From an uncultured Nitrosomonadales bacterium (lineage in GTDB: Bacteria; Pseudomonadota; Gammaproteobacteria; Burkholderiales; Gallionellaceae): 33,821 nt of DNA. The DNA lies in the NCBI GenBank assembly GCA_903892645.1, contig CAITJF010000200.1:1-33821 (forward strand). The letters are read 5' to 3'. Positions 1 to 6,863 of this stretch are shown here, piece after piece. The notes beneath the pieces were generated by a model. That model saw only the letters and a program-made list of their open reading frames with translations, had not been told where the DNA came from and did not search any database. The position numbers and the translations under genes are program-made. Numbering within the stretch: position 1 is the stretch's first letter; each line of letters begins with the position of its first letter.

Positions 1-837
1 AGCAAGTCATTGCCTGTATTTCCAATCATTCTGAATCAAATACTGACGACGATTGCTGATCCAGATGCCAATATGCATGTGCTGGCCAAATATGTAATAA
101 GTGACCCTGTGGTGACCTCGCGCGTATTGTCGATTGTAAATATGAAGGCAAGCGAGCGCCAACGTCCTATCGTCAGCGATATTTCTGTCGCCATATCGCT
201 TCTAGGAATGGGCAGCATCAGAGAGTTGGCATTGATCGGTAGCACCGCCAATTTCGTTAAAAATATTGAGCTTGCTGGAGCGCCTTCGTTGTATTGGCAA
301 CATAGCATAGCTGTTGGTGTTTGCGGCCAGGAGCTGGCGCGACACATGTCTTATTCTAATAAAGTTGCAGAATCCGCGATGATCGCCGGGCTACTTCATG
401 ATATTGGGAAAATATGGTTTCTCAATTTTTACCCTGAGGCAACACCCATAATTTTCAAACAACAACACTCCGATAAAATTAGTCTCACTGAGGCGGAGAT
501 AAATTATTTTGGTGTTGATCATGCCACGGTCGGTTGCTGGTTAGCTGAGCATTGGTCACAACCGGCTGACATTGTCGCTGCAATTCACTACCACCACTCT
601 CCTGATTTTGCGTTAAGTAATAAGCTAGTGCCACTCATTCATGTTGCTGAAATATTAAGTAATGCTCTCGACTTGACAGGCCGCATTGAAAATCGAGTTG
701 CTAGTGCCTCTACCCCTGCTTTTAAAGCACTTGGCTTAATATGGGGTGATATTTCCCGCCCAAAATTCACAGAACTTTTTGGGCGCATGGAAGCGCGCAG
801 TCATTATGCAAGTATGCTTTTTGATTCTGCACTCTGA
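1..837 (+). CDS. HDOD-domain protein, 5' end outside window
   Basis: The reading frame is open from the first base, so the true start lies upstream. A TTG at position 10 is only an in-frame codon inside what looks like the start of the HDOD domain (LPVFPIILNQIL). The domain covers about the first 200 visible residues and keeps an HD-type motif, GLLHDIGK, near residue 127. HDOD proteins are non-catalytic or degenerate relatives of HD hydrolases and usually act in signalling or stress and motility control. Residues after about 230 (KALGLIWGDISRPKF) look like the normal tail of such proteins. No receiver or kinase domain is visible, though one could precede the window. It is followed by about 270 bases without a convincing gene and then by the permuted ssrA gene on the other strand. 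The family is clear; the specific role is unknown. Confidence 0.8.
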   Translation, partial: SKSLPVFPIILNQILTTIADPDANMHVLAKYVISDPVVTSRVLSIVNMKASERQRPIVSDISVAISLLGMGSIRELALIGSTANFVKNIELAGAPSLYWQHSIAVGVCGQELARHMSYSNKVAESAMIAGLLHDIGKIWFLNFYPEATPIIFKQQHSDKISLTEAEINYFGVDHATVGCWLAEHWSQPADIVAAIHYHHSPDFALSNKLVPLIHVAEILSNALDLTGRIENRVASASTPAFKALGLIWGDISRPKFTELFGRMEARSHYASMLFDSAL

Positions 838-1103
838 GAGATTGCGGATTTGGCTTGGGGTGTAAAAACAGGAGAGGCAAAGCCAGAACATCTCTAATTT
901 TACAATTCGCGCGTTCATATAGGCCCCACGGTCACAGTCCTTCATGCAATGAAAACATTTGGCGCCAATGATCGGTTGGAGCAGATCAATCTCAACCTCC
1001 AGTGTCTCTTGATGGCACAGACTTGCCAGTGACCCTTCGAATCAACCTTCCATGAAGCTGACGTTCAACTCAGTGACAGTGAACACACCCCCACAAAATC
1101 AAT
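838..1103. other. intergenic stretch, no convincing gene
   Basis: Between the HDOD stop and the end of the permuted ssrA there is no ORF with a recognisable product. A 27-codon ORF at 949-1032 on the plus strand and short minus-strand ORFs show no Shine-Dalgarno sequence or familiar motif. It may be decayed mobile DNA. Confidence 0.5.
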
Positions 1104-1133
1104 GAGCCTCGGGATCATTATCACCCGAGGCCC
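1104..1133 (-). terminator. hairpin closing the permuted ssrA transcript
   Basis: On the minus strand GGGCCTCGGG and CCCGAGGCTC form a 10-bp stem with one G-U pair and a 10-base loop, followed by TCATTGATTTTGT. The T-tract is weak, so this could be a terminator or a 3' structural element of the coding piece. Confidence 0.5.
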
Positions 1134-1418
1134 ATCTAGTTGTGTTGTATGACAAGGCTCAACAGCCCCGGCTTACGGTTTTTTAGGCCGCCATAGCGAA
1201 GTTTTCATCGTTTGCATTTACATGCTTGCTTCATTTACGTCGATCGCCTGACGTGTCGCCCCGAAACCTATCTGCTCACTGTCGAAACCAGGTCATCCCC
1301 ATCATCAGCACACTGACCATCTAATGCACTCATGGTGGAGATGGGCGGAATCGAACCGCCGTCCAACAAGCCCTTATTGAGCCGGAGTTTTCGCAAACCG
1401 AAGTTTGCTCACAACAAT
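1104..1418 (-). ncRNA. ssrA: circularly permuted two-piece tmRNA gene
   Basis: This is tmRNA, which with SmpB rescues stalled ribosomes. Read on the minus strand, the acceptor piece comes first (about 1418 to 1333). It holds a GCAAAC-UUCG-GUUUGC hairpin (1408-1393), a T arm (GGCGG-UUCGAUU-CCGCC) and the end CAUCUCC-ACCA, with CCA at 1335-1333. A 32-nt intervening segment (1332-1301) follows, then the coding piece starts GGGGATGACCTGGTTTCGAC at 1300. GGGGATG pairs along all seven positions with CATCTCC, with one G-U pair. The tag frame GCA..TAA at 1215-1183 encodes ANDENFAMAA. TGAGC just after the coding 5' end can pair with GCTCA in the acceptor piece, and CACAAC (1144-1139) with GTTGTG (1415-1410), which would hold the two RNAs together. 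Two-piece tmRNAs are known in alphaproteobacteria, some cyanobacteria and a betaproteobacterial lineage. Exact ends of the pieces are inferred. Confidence 0.93.
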
Positions 1419-1424
1419 GCCTGT

Positions 1425-1433
1425 ATTTTAGCA
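1425..1433 (-). promoter_or_regulatory. extended -10 promoter of permuted ssrA
   Basis: The minus strand reads TGCTAAAAT here, an extended -10 element (TG-N-TAAAAT) about 7 bases before the likely start of the acceptor piece. Upstream, TTGATT at a 19-base spacing or TTGTCA at 14 bases are imperfect -35 candidates. Confidence 0.5.
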
Positions 1434-1465
1434 CAATCGTTGCCTGACAAATCAAATCCCAAACC

Positions 1466-1918
1466 TTATGCTGAAGGCGTAGCGTCTTTCTCCTGCACGC
1501 CAAATACTCGTTTGAACTGCTCATCCCATAACAGGGCTGGATTCACCGCCAACTCAAACAGCGTGACGTGATCTGGTAGTTTGTCATCCAGAATGGCAGC
1601 AACGATTTCCGGTGCAAGCGTGGTCAAGTTGACCATCCGACTGATGTAGCTGTTGTCCACACCTTCTCTGATAGCAAGTTCGTTCAAGGTGCTAACCTCG
1701 CCTGATTCCAACATTGCCAGCCAACGGTGACCGCGCGCAAGCGCTTGCTGGATTGGGGTCGGCTCATGGGTCTTCCCCGCTTTTCCTGTTTCACCATTTG
1801 GTAGCGTGATGACCCTGAGACCACTTTTCCGTCGAATGTTGATCGGAATATTCAGCATGAGCCTGCCATCGCTGCACGAGACAATGTCTGTAGCTCCGTT
1901 GATTTTGATTGAGGTCAT
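1466..1918 (-). CDS. recombinase-associated ParB-like HTH protein
   Basis: A 150-residue protein. Residues about 55-125 form a helix-turn-helix region of the type found in small proteins encoded just after serine recombinases: ARGHRWLAMLESGE, then LNELAIREGVDNSYISRMV as the helix-turn-helix, then LAPEIVAAILDDKLP. It likely binds DNA and may help control or direct the recombinase. Its ATG overlaps the stop of the preceding recombinase fragment by four bases (ATGA at 1918-1915), showing they were once one translationally coupled operon. The gene itself looks complete. Its end is only about 35 bases from the ssrA -10 box. Function beyond DNA binding is inference from family resemblance. Confidence 0.75.
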   Translation of the reverse strand: MTSIKINGATDIVSCSDGRLMLNIPINIRRKSGLRVITLPNGETGKAGKTHEPTPIQQALARGHRWLAMLESGEVSTLNELAIREGVDNSYISRMVNLTTLAPEIVAAILDDKLPDHVTLFELAVNPALLWDEQFKRVFGVQEKDATPSA

Positions 1919-2383
1919 GCCAGCGTCTCCTCTAGCTCTTTGGTTTTGGTCGGTTGTAACTCCATCACCACCTGTTCAATACCGCAGGGTCGCAAATTCA
2001 GCTCGATGTTGGTCGGCGAGACAACCACTTTTTCTACCAGCAATCTAACGATGCGCGTCTGCTCTGCCGGAAATAATTGCTCCCAAATAAGATCAAGTCG
2101 CGTCATCGCCACGGTAATCATGGCCTCATCGAGTTTGCCGTTGAGCAAGACGACTTTCGGCACGATGTCATTAATCATCGCTGGCTGGCGCATGATTGCG
2201 CGCAACTGGTCGAGCACGGCACCTTCTAGCTGATCGGCTGGCAATCTGGGAATGCCTGATTCGCCTGCTTGTACCTTGGTGTCGCGCATCGGGATGTAGT
2301 AACGATATCGGTTTGAGATTTTCTGTTGCGCGAGTGCATCACCGAGCTGGCCGGAACCGGGATAGTCAGTTTTCTGGTTGCTA
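1915..2383 (-). pseudogene. C-terminal fragment of a second serine recombinase
   Basis: The frame reads rightward in protein sense from about SNQKTDYPGSG. It has the C-terminal features of zinc-ribbon or coiled-coil type large serine recombinases: a core NRYRYYIPMRD, then ADQLEGAVLDQLRAIM, then RIVRLLVEKVVVSPTNIEL. The N-terminal catalytic domain and recombinase domain of this protein are missing. The frame is nominally open up to a start at 2469, but those first residues (MVNSASHWCWRVARHRR) are an out-of-frame reading of the neighbouring recombinase gene. It ends in the four-base overlap with the HTH gene. Most likely a remnant of a recombinase-HTH pair whose 5' part was replaced by another recombinase gene. 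Confidence 0.7.
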
Positions 2384-3739
2384 GGTATCGAAGCGTACTT
2401 TCCAATGATGACGACCACTCTCCGGTGTCTGGCAACGCGCCAGCACCAGTGAGATGCTGAATTCACCATTGATCAGCAGCAAGTCAGTGGCCGGATCGCG
2501 CCGCACGACGCCACCGATACTGGCGATCTGGCTTTCGGTCTGGTTGACGATTTCCGGATGGAAGCGGCGCAGAAATTTGTTGGTTTCCAGATAGCGGTAA
2601 TCACGATCGGGCGTGAAGCCCACCATTTGATACGCGCGCACTAGGCTGCCGAAGCGATGGGTGTAGATCGACGTGGAGGGCATGTTCTCGGCTTCGTTGA
2701 TGACTAGGCCCGACAAGAAGCCCCGGTGCTGGTACAGATTGCGCAGCCGTTCGATCAGCTCCTCGTTGCTGTACCGGTGCGACCGGGCGCGAAGGATGCC
2801 TTGCGCGGTGTAGAACAGTTCGGGTTGAACGACGGGGTCGAAGGCACCTTCCTTTTTGATCCACATGTCGGGCGTGTTTTCTACGCGCAGTTTTTTGAGC
2901 TTGAACGATCTGCGGTTGTAGATGTTGTTGCCGATGTATTTTTCGTTGGTCAGCACCTCATGCACGGTAGCGCGCGTCCATGGCCTGTCCAGATCGGTGC
3001 GCACCGCCATTTCGTTCAAGCGTCGGGCGATCTCCGATTCCACCAAGCCATCGTCGATGAACCAGCGATACATGAGATTGACGTTGCGAATCTCGTCTTC
3101 CGGGCCGGGCATGAGGATGACGCGGTCGGTCTGCAAACTCTTGTGCTCGCCCCGCGTCAGTTGTGCCTTGATGGAACCATTCTGATCCAGAAGGACACGA
3201 CGCAGCCCATAGCCCGCCGGACCGCCTTGCCGAAAACCCAACTCGATCAGTCGGCACTGCCCGGCGAACACCTTGGCGGACAATTCCCGACTGTATTCAC
3301 CGGCCATGGCGCGTTTTACACCTTTGACGATGGTGGATACCGGCGAGCCGTCATTCTCGAACTGCTCTGCGCAGTAGGCGACCTGGATACCGGCGCTGCG
3401 GCAGCGGTACTCGTAGTAGGCACTTTCGTCGGCATCCTGAAACCGTCCCCAGCGGCTGACGTCGTAGACCAGGATGATCGTAAAGTCTGCTGTGCCGCTT
3501 TCAACGTCCTTGAGCAACTGTTGCAACGATGCGCGGCCTTCCATGCGCAGACCGCTTTTGCCGGCATCGGTGTAGGTACGGACAATCTCTATGCCGCGCT
3601 GAGCCGCATATTCACGAATCTTGTCAGCCTGATTCTCGGTCGAATATTGCTGATGTTCTGTCGACATGCGCACGTATTCAGCGGCGCGAAATAGGGGGGC
3701 TCGAGTAACGCCTTCGTCGCTCATTTCTTCTTTTTGCAT
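2381..3739 (-). CDS. large serine recombinase, C-terminally truncated
   Basis: A 452-residue site-specific DNA recombinase. Residues about 20-160 are the resolvase domain with the nucleophile S26 in EYVRMSTEHQ and the motif YDVSRWGRFQDADE. Residues about 180-300 are the Recombinase domain (GGPAGYGLRRVL, WTRATVHEVLTNEKYIGNNIYN). The protein stops at WKVRFDT-TAG, within a region (INGEFSISLVLARC) where, as I recall the family, related proteins run on for some tens of residues. The following DNA belongs to a different recombinase. Catalytic residues are present, but the missing tail may disable it. ATG 3739 has AGAGGA 11 bases upstream; M6 is an alternative start. It may be the enzyme that mobilised the island, although this cannot be shown here. 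Confidence 0.8.
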   Translation of the reverse strand: MQKEEMSDEGVTRAPLFRAAEYVRMSTEHQQYSTENQADKIREYAAQRGIEIVRTYTDAGKSGLRMEGRASLQQLLKDVESGTADFTIILVYDVSRWGRFQDADESAYYEYRCRSAGIQVAYCAEQFENDGSPVSTIVKGVKRAMAGEYSRELSAKVFAGQCRLIELGFRQGGPAGYGLRRVLLDQNGSIKAQLTRGEHKSLQTDRVILMPGPEDEIRNVNLMYRWFIDDGLVESEIARRLNEMAVRTDLDRPWTRATVHEVLTNEKYIGNNIYNRRSFKLKKLRVENTPDMWIKKEGAFDPVVQPELFYTAQGILRARSHRYSNEELIERLRNLYQHRGFLSGLVINEAENMPSTSIYTHRFGSLVRAYQMVGFTPDRDYRYLETNKFLRRFHPEIVNQTESQIASIGGVVRRDPATDLLLINGEFSISLVLARCQTPESGRHHWKVRFDT

Positions 3740-3907
3740 TGCCGCAACCGTCCTCTGACAAGTGGATTCAATGCTCTCGGAGATCGGGCTTCACATCGCG
3801 ACAGGTATTTGTGGGCATGCCATGCATAGATGAGGCGTCAGGGATTCATGCGCGAGATACCGAGAGCGCATGGACGCGAATTTATCAGCATGGGCATGTT
3901 CTGCCGA

Positions 3908-4366
3908 TCACGTCCTCTCTTTGCAATCATCCGCCAAATCGGCTGAATCCCTTGCCACTACAGCGAGTTCGACAAGCCACGAGTCCATCTTTGCAATTCC
4001 ATCTACTGAGACGGCTGTCATCCGATAACGACCTGACGGTAAAGAAATAACTTGTTCTGACGCGTTCATCTTTGCAATCAAGGACTCCTGCCGCTTGAGA
4101 TTGCGCCGATGCTGCTGTTCACGGTTGCGTTCGGCGTAAGTTGGATTGGCCTCGCGATATTGGCTCCAATACTCAGGATGATTCTTGAGCCATTCTTTGT
4201 GCGCTCGTGATTGGTTATCGCGATAATCAGGATCGTTATTTCTCCTTTCCTGATGCCATCGTCGGCGTCGTTCACGCTGGCACGGGTTGGCAGAACAGTA
4301 GGTTTGATTTTTAACTTGGGGATGTGGCCGAAAACTTTGGCCACAGGCTTTGCATCGCTTTGTCAT
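3908..4366 (-). CDS. small zinc-finger protein of mobile DNA
   Basis: A 152-residue, very basic protein. The N-terminus holds a zinc-ribbon pattern, CKACGQSF, then YCSANPCQRERRRRW, followed by a repetitive polar stretch rich in Tyr, Arg and Asn (HPEYWSQYREANPTYAERN). I recognise this layout from short hypothetical proteins found near recombinases and transposases in proteobacteria, but no function is established. A longer frame reaches 4549, but the ATG at 4366 is preceded by GGAG seven bases upstream, and the family resemblance begins there, so I use it. It reads in the same direction as the recombinase, 168 bases before it, so the two could share a transcript. It may bind nucleic acid; that is inference. 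Confidence 0.65.
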   Translation of the reverse strand: MTKRCKACGQSFRPHPQVKNQTYCSANPCQRERRRRWHQERRNNDPDYRDNQSRAHKEWLKNHPEYWSQYREANPTYAERNREQQHRRNLKRQESLIAKMNASEQVISLPSGRYRMTAVSVDGIAKMDSWLVELAVVARDSADLADDCKERT

Positions 4367-4530
4367 GACTTGCTCCATAGAAAATTGATATGGAACGTGC
4401 GTGACAACGCCGACGGATTTCGAATATCTTCGGCATTGGATGCAGTTCTGCCATCCTGATTGCAGCGGAGATTGTTGCGTTTTGAAGTCTTTATGCCGGT
4501 TGGGTGTGTCGTGGCACACCCGTTCCGATG

Positions 4531-4558
4531 CATCGGCAGATGTTGACATCTACCGATG
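4531..4558. promoter_or_regulatory. palindromic operator upstream of abiEi
   Basis: Two 13-base arms, CATCGGCAGATGT and ACATCTACCGATG, match at 12 of 13 positions as an inverted repeat around a two-base centre. A -35-like TTGACA (4543-4548) sits in the middle. AbiEi antitoxins are known to repress their own operons by binding inverted repeats in front of the gene, and this dyad ends 12 bases before the start at 4571, so it is a good candidate for that operator. Confidence 0.65.
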
Positions 4559-4570
4559 TTATGGAACAAT

Positions 4571-4906
4571 ATGCCCGATATGGATAACGTTGCCGAGAGG
4601 CTGATCAATTTAACTCGATCCCAAGGGCTGATCCGCCCGTGTGATCTGATACCGATGGGAATCTCCCGTGTTTCCCTGACCCGTGCCGTCCGCCGTGGGC
4701 AGCTCGAACGCGTCGGTAGGGGGCTCTATGGGCTGCCCGGCCGCGAGGTCTCGGCTCATGGGGCACTGGCCGAGGTGGCGCGCCGAGTGCCAAAGGGTGT
4801 CGTTTGCCTGCTCTCGGCGCTGCGCTTCCATGGTCTGACCACCCAAGCCCCCTTCGAGGTGTGGCTGGCCATTGAGAATAAATCTCTTGCACCGAAGCTC
4901 GACTAG
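4571..4906 (+). pseudogene. abiEi: AbiEi-family type IV antitoxin, truncated
   Basis: The 111 residues from MPDMDNVAERL resemble the N-terminal half of AbiEi antitoxins: a winged helix at about residues 10-55 (GLIRPCDLIPMGISRVSLTR, then RGQLERVGRGLYGLP), then RRVPKGVVCLLSALRFHGL. Full-length members are near 200 residues and continue with a second domain needed to neutralise the toxin. Here the frame ends at APKLD-TAG and IS21-type DNA follows. No AbiEii nucleotidyltransferase toxin gene is present in the window. AbiE systems are phage-defence toxin-antitoxin pairs, so this is the leftover antitoxin of a lost system. The DNA-binding half may still bind the 4531-4558 palindrome. The start is uncertain: 4556 lies inside the palindrome and 4580 is also possible. 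Confidence 0.75.
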
Positions 4907-5540
4907 CGACGCGGGGGTTGTTTTTTACTCCTGATCCTTGGGTTTGGTCAAACTGTTTTTCCGCTTTCGCATCGACTCGCCGGTCAGGGTAAGTTGGTGA
5001 GCGTTGTGCACCAGACGATCCAGAATTGCATCTGCCAGTGTTGGATCGCCGATAGCATCATGCCAGTGCTCAAGCGGCAACTGACTGGTGATGATTGTTG
5101 ACCGGTGTCCGTGCCGGTCATCAAAGATTTCCAACAAGTCGCGCCGCGCCGTGTCGGTCAACACTGCCAACCCCCAATCATCCAGCACCAGCACATCCGT
5201 CTTGGCGATTTGCGCGAGCAACTTGGTATAGCGTCCATCACCATGCGCAATCGCCAGCTCCTCAAACAGTCTGGGCATGCGCATGTAGAGCGCGGTATGG
5301 CCTTGGCGACACGCCTGGTTGGCCAGCACACAAGCCAGAAAGGTCTTGCCCACACCTGTTGGGCCGGTGATCAATACATTCTGGTGTTCTTTCACCCAAG
5401 CGCCTGCCAAGAGACGGTTGAACAGGGTTTTGTCCAAACTGCGTGCCGCGCGGTGATCCACGTCCTCGGCAACGGCAGCCTGTTTGAGCTTGGCACGCCG
5501 CAAGCGGCTGGCGGTTTGACGGTTACTACCGGCACTCCCC
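4907..5540 (-). mobile_element. IS21-family insertion sequence remnant
   Basis: The fragment contains the 3' part of istB and the sequence up to the abiEi joint. No istA transposase is found, and the istB 5' end is missing, so only one end of the element survives. The outer border next to abiEi at about 4907 is where the antitoxin frame stops; the inner border near 5530 is where istB similarity ends. Not mobile by itself. Confidence 0.65.
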
Positions 5541-5542
5541 AC
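4925..5542 (-). pseudogene. istB: IstB ATPase, N-terminally truncated
   Basis: IstB is the AAA+ helper ATPase of IS21-type transposition. This frame has 205 residues against about 245-260 normally. The Walker A motif GPTGVGKT is at residues 60-67, and a Walker B motif VLVLDDWG is near residue 118. The C-terminus SMRKRKNSL is typical. The first roughly 50 family residues are missing: similarity begins at about [14 protein letters not shown], and the preceding MGSAGS comes from the neighbouring DNA. With neither istA nor an intact N-terminus, it is taken as a broken gene, even though an ATG (5542) gives an open frame. Confidence 0.85.
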
Positions 5543-5546
5543 TCAA

Positions 5547-5786
5547 ATGCGAAGACAAATCGAGAAACTCTATCGGTTTGAGGGATGGTCTGAGTCTCAG
5601 GTCTATGCGGCGGCAGTGATAGGACTAGCGAGAAAATTTGGAATTACAACCGAGAATATGTCGGTCTCAAGGTTGATTTCAGATTTTGGTGTGGCAGGAC
5701 TGGTTCGTTTTTTCGCCGATGGGTCCACGGTGAATAAATCGGATTTGGTTTGGAAGTGCAGTTATGAGCTGGCTCCGGCACTGTGA
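5547..5786 (+). CDS. unrecognised 79-residue ORF
   Basis: I do not recognise this ORF. It starts at ATG 5547, just beyond the IS21 joint, and the frame is open further upstream, so it may be the 3' end of a gene cut by the insertion. The protein (RRQIEKLYRFEGWSESQV at the start, ending CSYELAPAL) is mostly helical in character, with no signal peptide or metal-binding motif. It is followed after 24 bases by a larger ORF in the same direction, and the two could be cotranscribed. Confidence 0.4.
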   Translation: MRRQIEKLYRFEGWSESQVYAAAVIGLARKFGITTENMSVSRLISDFGVAGLVRFFADGSTVNKSDLVWKCSYELAPAL

Positions 5787-5810
5787 AACTATGAGTTAGA
5801 GAGATTGCCA

Positions 5811-6863
5811 ATGATCAACCTAAATGCGCTTCAGAGAGTGTTGCCGATCTCTGGGCTGGAAGCCCAGTGGGTTGGAATTATTGACGGGTTCTCGGACAAG
5901 CCGAGGAAAGACTGGTGGCAAGAGAGCATCCAGTATCTGGAGCCCCCTGCTGCTCAGCATGTTCCCTATGTTGATGCCCAAAGTGCCATGGCGCTGCTGT
6001 TCAAGCATCAGGGAATGTCAGCAGACAAGGCCAAGGCTGGTGATGCTTGGCTGGAGTTGAAGGGACGGCAGGACTCGACGCAGTGCGTCGTTTTCTACGA
6101 CTACTTGGAGATGAACGCGGACGAGTGCATCCCAGTGCCGGCCTTGATTCAGTTCTTACGTGAAAAGAAACTGGTGTCGGACGAAGTTGGCGACTTTCTT
6201 GATCGATCGGTTGCGACTGTGGCAGTGGTGCAGATATTTCAGGGGCCAGACAACTGGGATACTCCCTGGTCAATTGCCACGCTACCTGACGAGCCGCCGG
6301 CCAAAGCGATGATCGAGTTTGTGCCTGGCCCACCAGGAGACGTCGACGATCAGATCATCCCGAAGTTTGAAGCATGGCGTGAATTCATTCGTCCGATTGC
6401 AACAGTTCTCGAAAATGCGCTGGGTGAACCGGTCTACTACTTCAAGGTGCAAGATTGCGACACCGACGACGACAGCGCGCATCGATTTCTCGTGCTGCAC
6501 TGGCTTTGCACATGTTGGCCGGAATCTACCTACGTGAAGTTCCTTGTCTCAAGCATTGGTGCAAAGGATGTTGAAGATCTCAAGGCGGCACTGATTAACC
6601 CGAATAACTACACTCAGCCCTTCAAGATGAACGATGCCTTTATCGGCATTGAACCTAGGGCGTGCCGTTTTGAGTATTTTCCACCGAAAGCACGTAAGAG
6701 CGTCGGCATCGTGTTCTCAACTGAGGCTGCGCGAACCTCGGCGGAATCGCTGCTTCTCCAAAAAATCAATTGCGACGCATTGATCATCGCGCCGCCAGAC
6801 CTTGTCCCAGATGACTGGGTCCACGGACAGCAGGGTGTGAGGTCTAACAGCTTACGCTGCTAA
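5811..6863 (+). CDS. hypothetical protein reading into ssrA remnant
   Basis: A 350-residue soluble protein that I do not recognise. ATG 5811 is preceded by GAGAGA at a good spacing; a TTG at 5805 is less likely. There is no transmembrane segment or signal peptide. Notable stretches are WWQESIQYLEPP near residue 35, QIFQGPDNWDTPWS near 145, and FVPGPPGDVDDQIIPKFEAW near 175, with many acidic and aromatic residues. The normal C-terminus is probably near PPDLVPDDWV. The last residues (RSNSLRC) and the stop codon are read from the antisense of the broken one-piece tmRNA gene, so the gene's end was shaped by that joint. Nearby antitoxin and recombinase remains suggest cargo of a mobile or defence island, which is inference. 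Confidence 0.6.
   Translation: MINLNALQRVLPISGLEAQWVGIIDGFSDKPRKDWWQESIQYLEPPAAQHVPYVDAQSAMALLFKHQGMSADKAKAGDAWLELKGRQDSTQCVVFYDYLEMNADECIPVPALIQFLREKKLVSDEVGDFLDRSVATVAVVQIFQGPDNWDTPWSIATLPDEPPAKAMIEFVPGPPGDVDDQIIPKFEAWREFIRPIATVLENALGEPVYYFKVQDCDTDDDSAHRFLVLHWLCTCWPESTYVKFLVSSIGAKDVEDLKAALINPNNYTQPFKMNDAFIGIEPRACRFEYFPPKARKSVGIVFSTEAARTSAESLLLQKINCDALIIAPPDLVPDDWVHGQQGVRSNSLRC

Larger units (their letters stand above)
1419..6840. mobile_element. mosaic genomic island between two ssrA genes
   Basis: This stretch lies between the promoter edge of the permuted ssrA and the broken one-piece ssrA. It holds serine recombinase remains, a recombinase-associated HTH gene, a zinc-finger gene typical of mobile DNA, a truncated AbiEi antitoxin, an IS21-type istB fragment and two unrecognised ORFs. 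Several genes are cut at joints, which suggests successive insertions and deletions. I see no clear flanking direct repeats, so the exact borders and the enzyme responsible are inferred. Confidence 0.6.

Noticed and set aside
1333-1372. T-arm and CCA end that looks like a tRNA gene 3' half on the minus strand
   Set aside because: No tRNA anticodon or D arm lies upstream. The matching 5' strand GGGGATG with tmRNA sequence lies downstream, so it is the acceptor piece of a permuted tmRNA.
2726-3694. 322-residue plus-strand ORF opposite the recombinase
   Set aside because: It is a shadow frame of a clear serine recombinase with catalytic motifs on the other strand.
4502-4521. GGGTGTG/CACACCC hairpin between the zinc-finger and abiEi genes as a terminator
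   Set aside because: The stem is only 7 bp and there is no T-tract on either strand.
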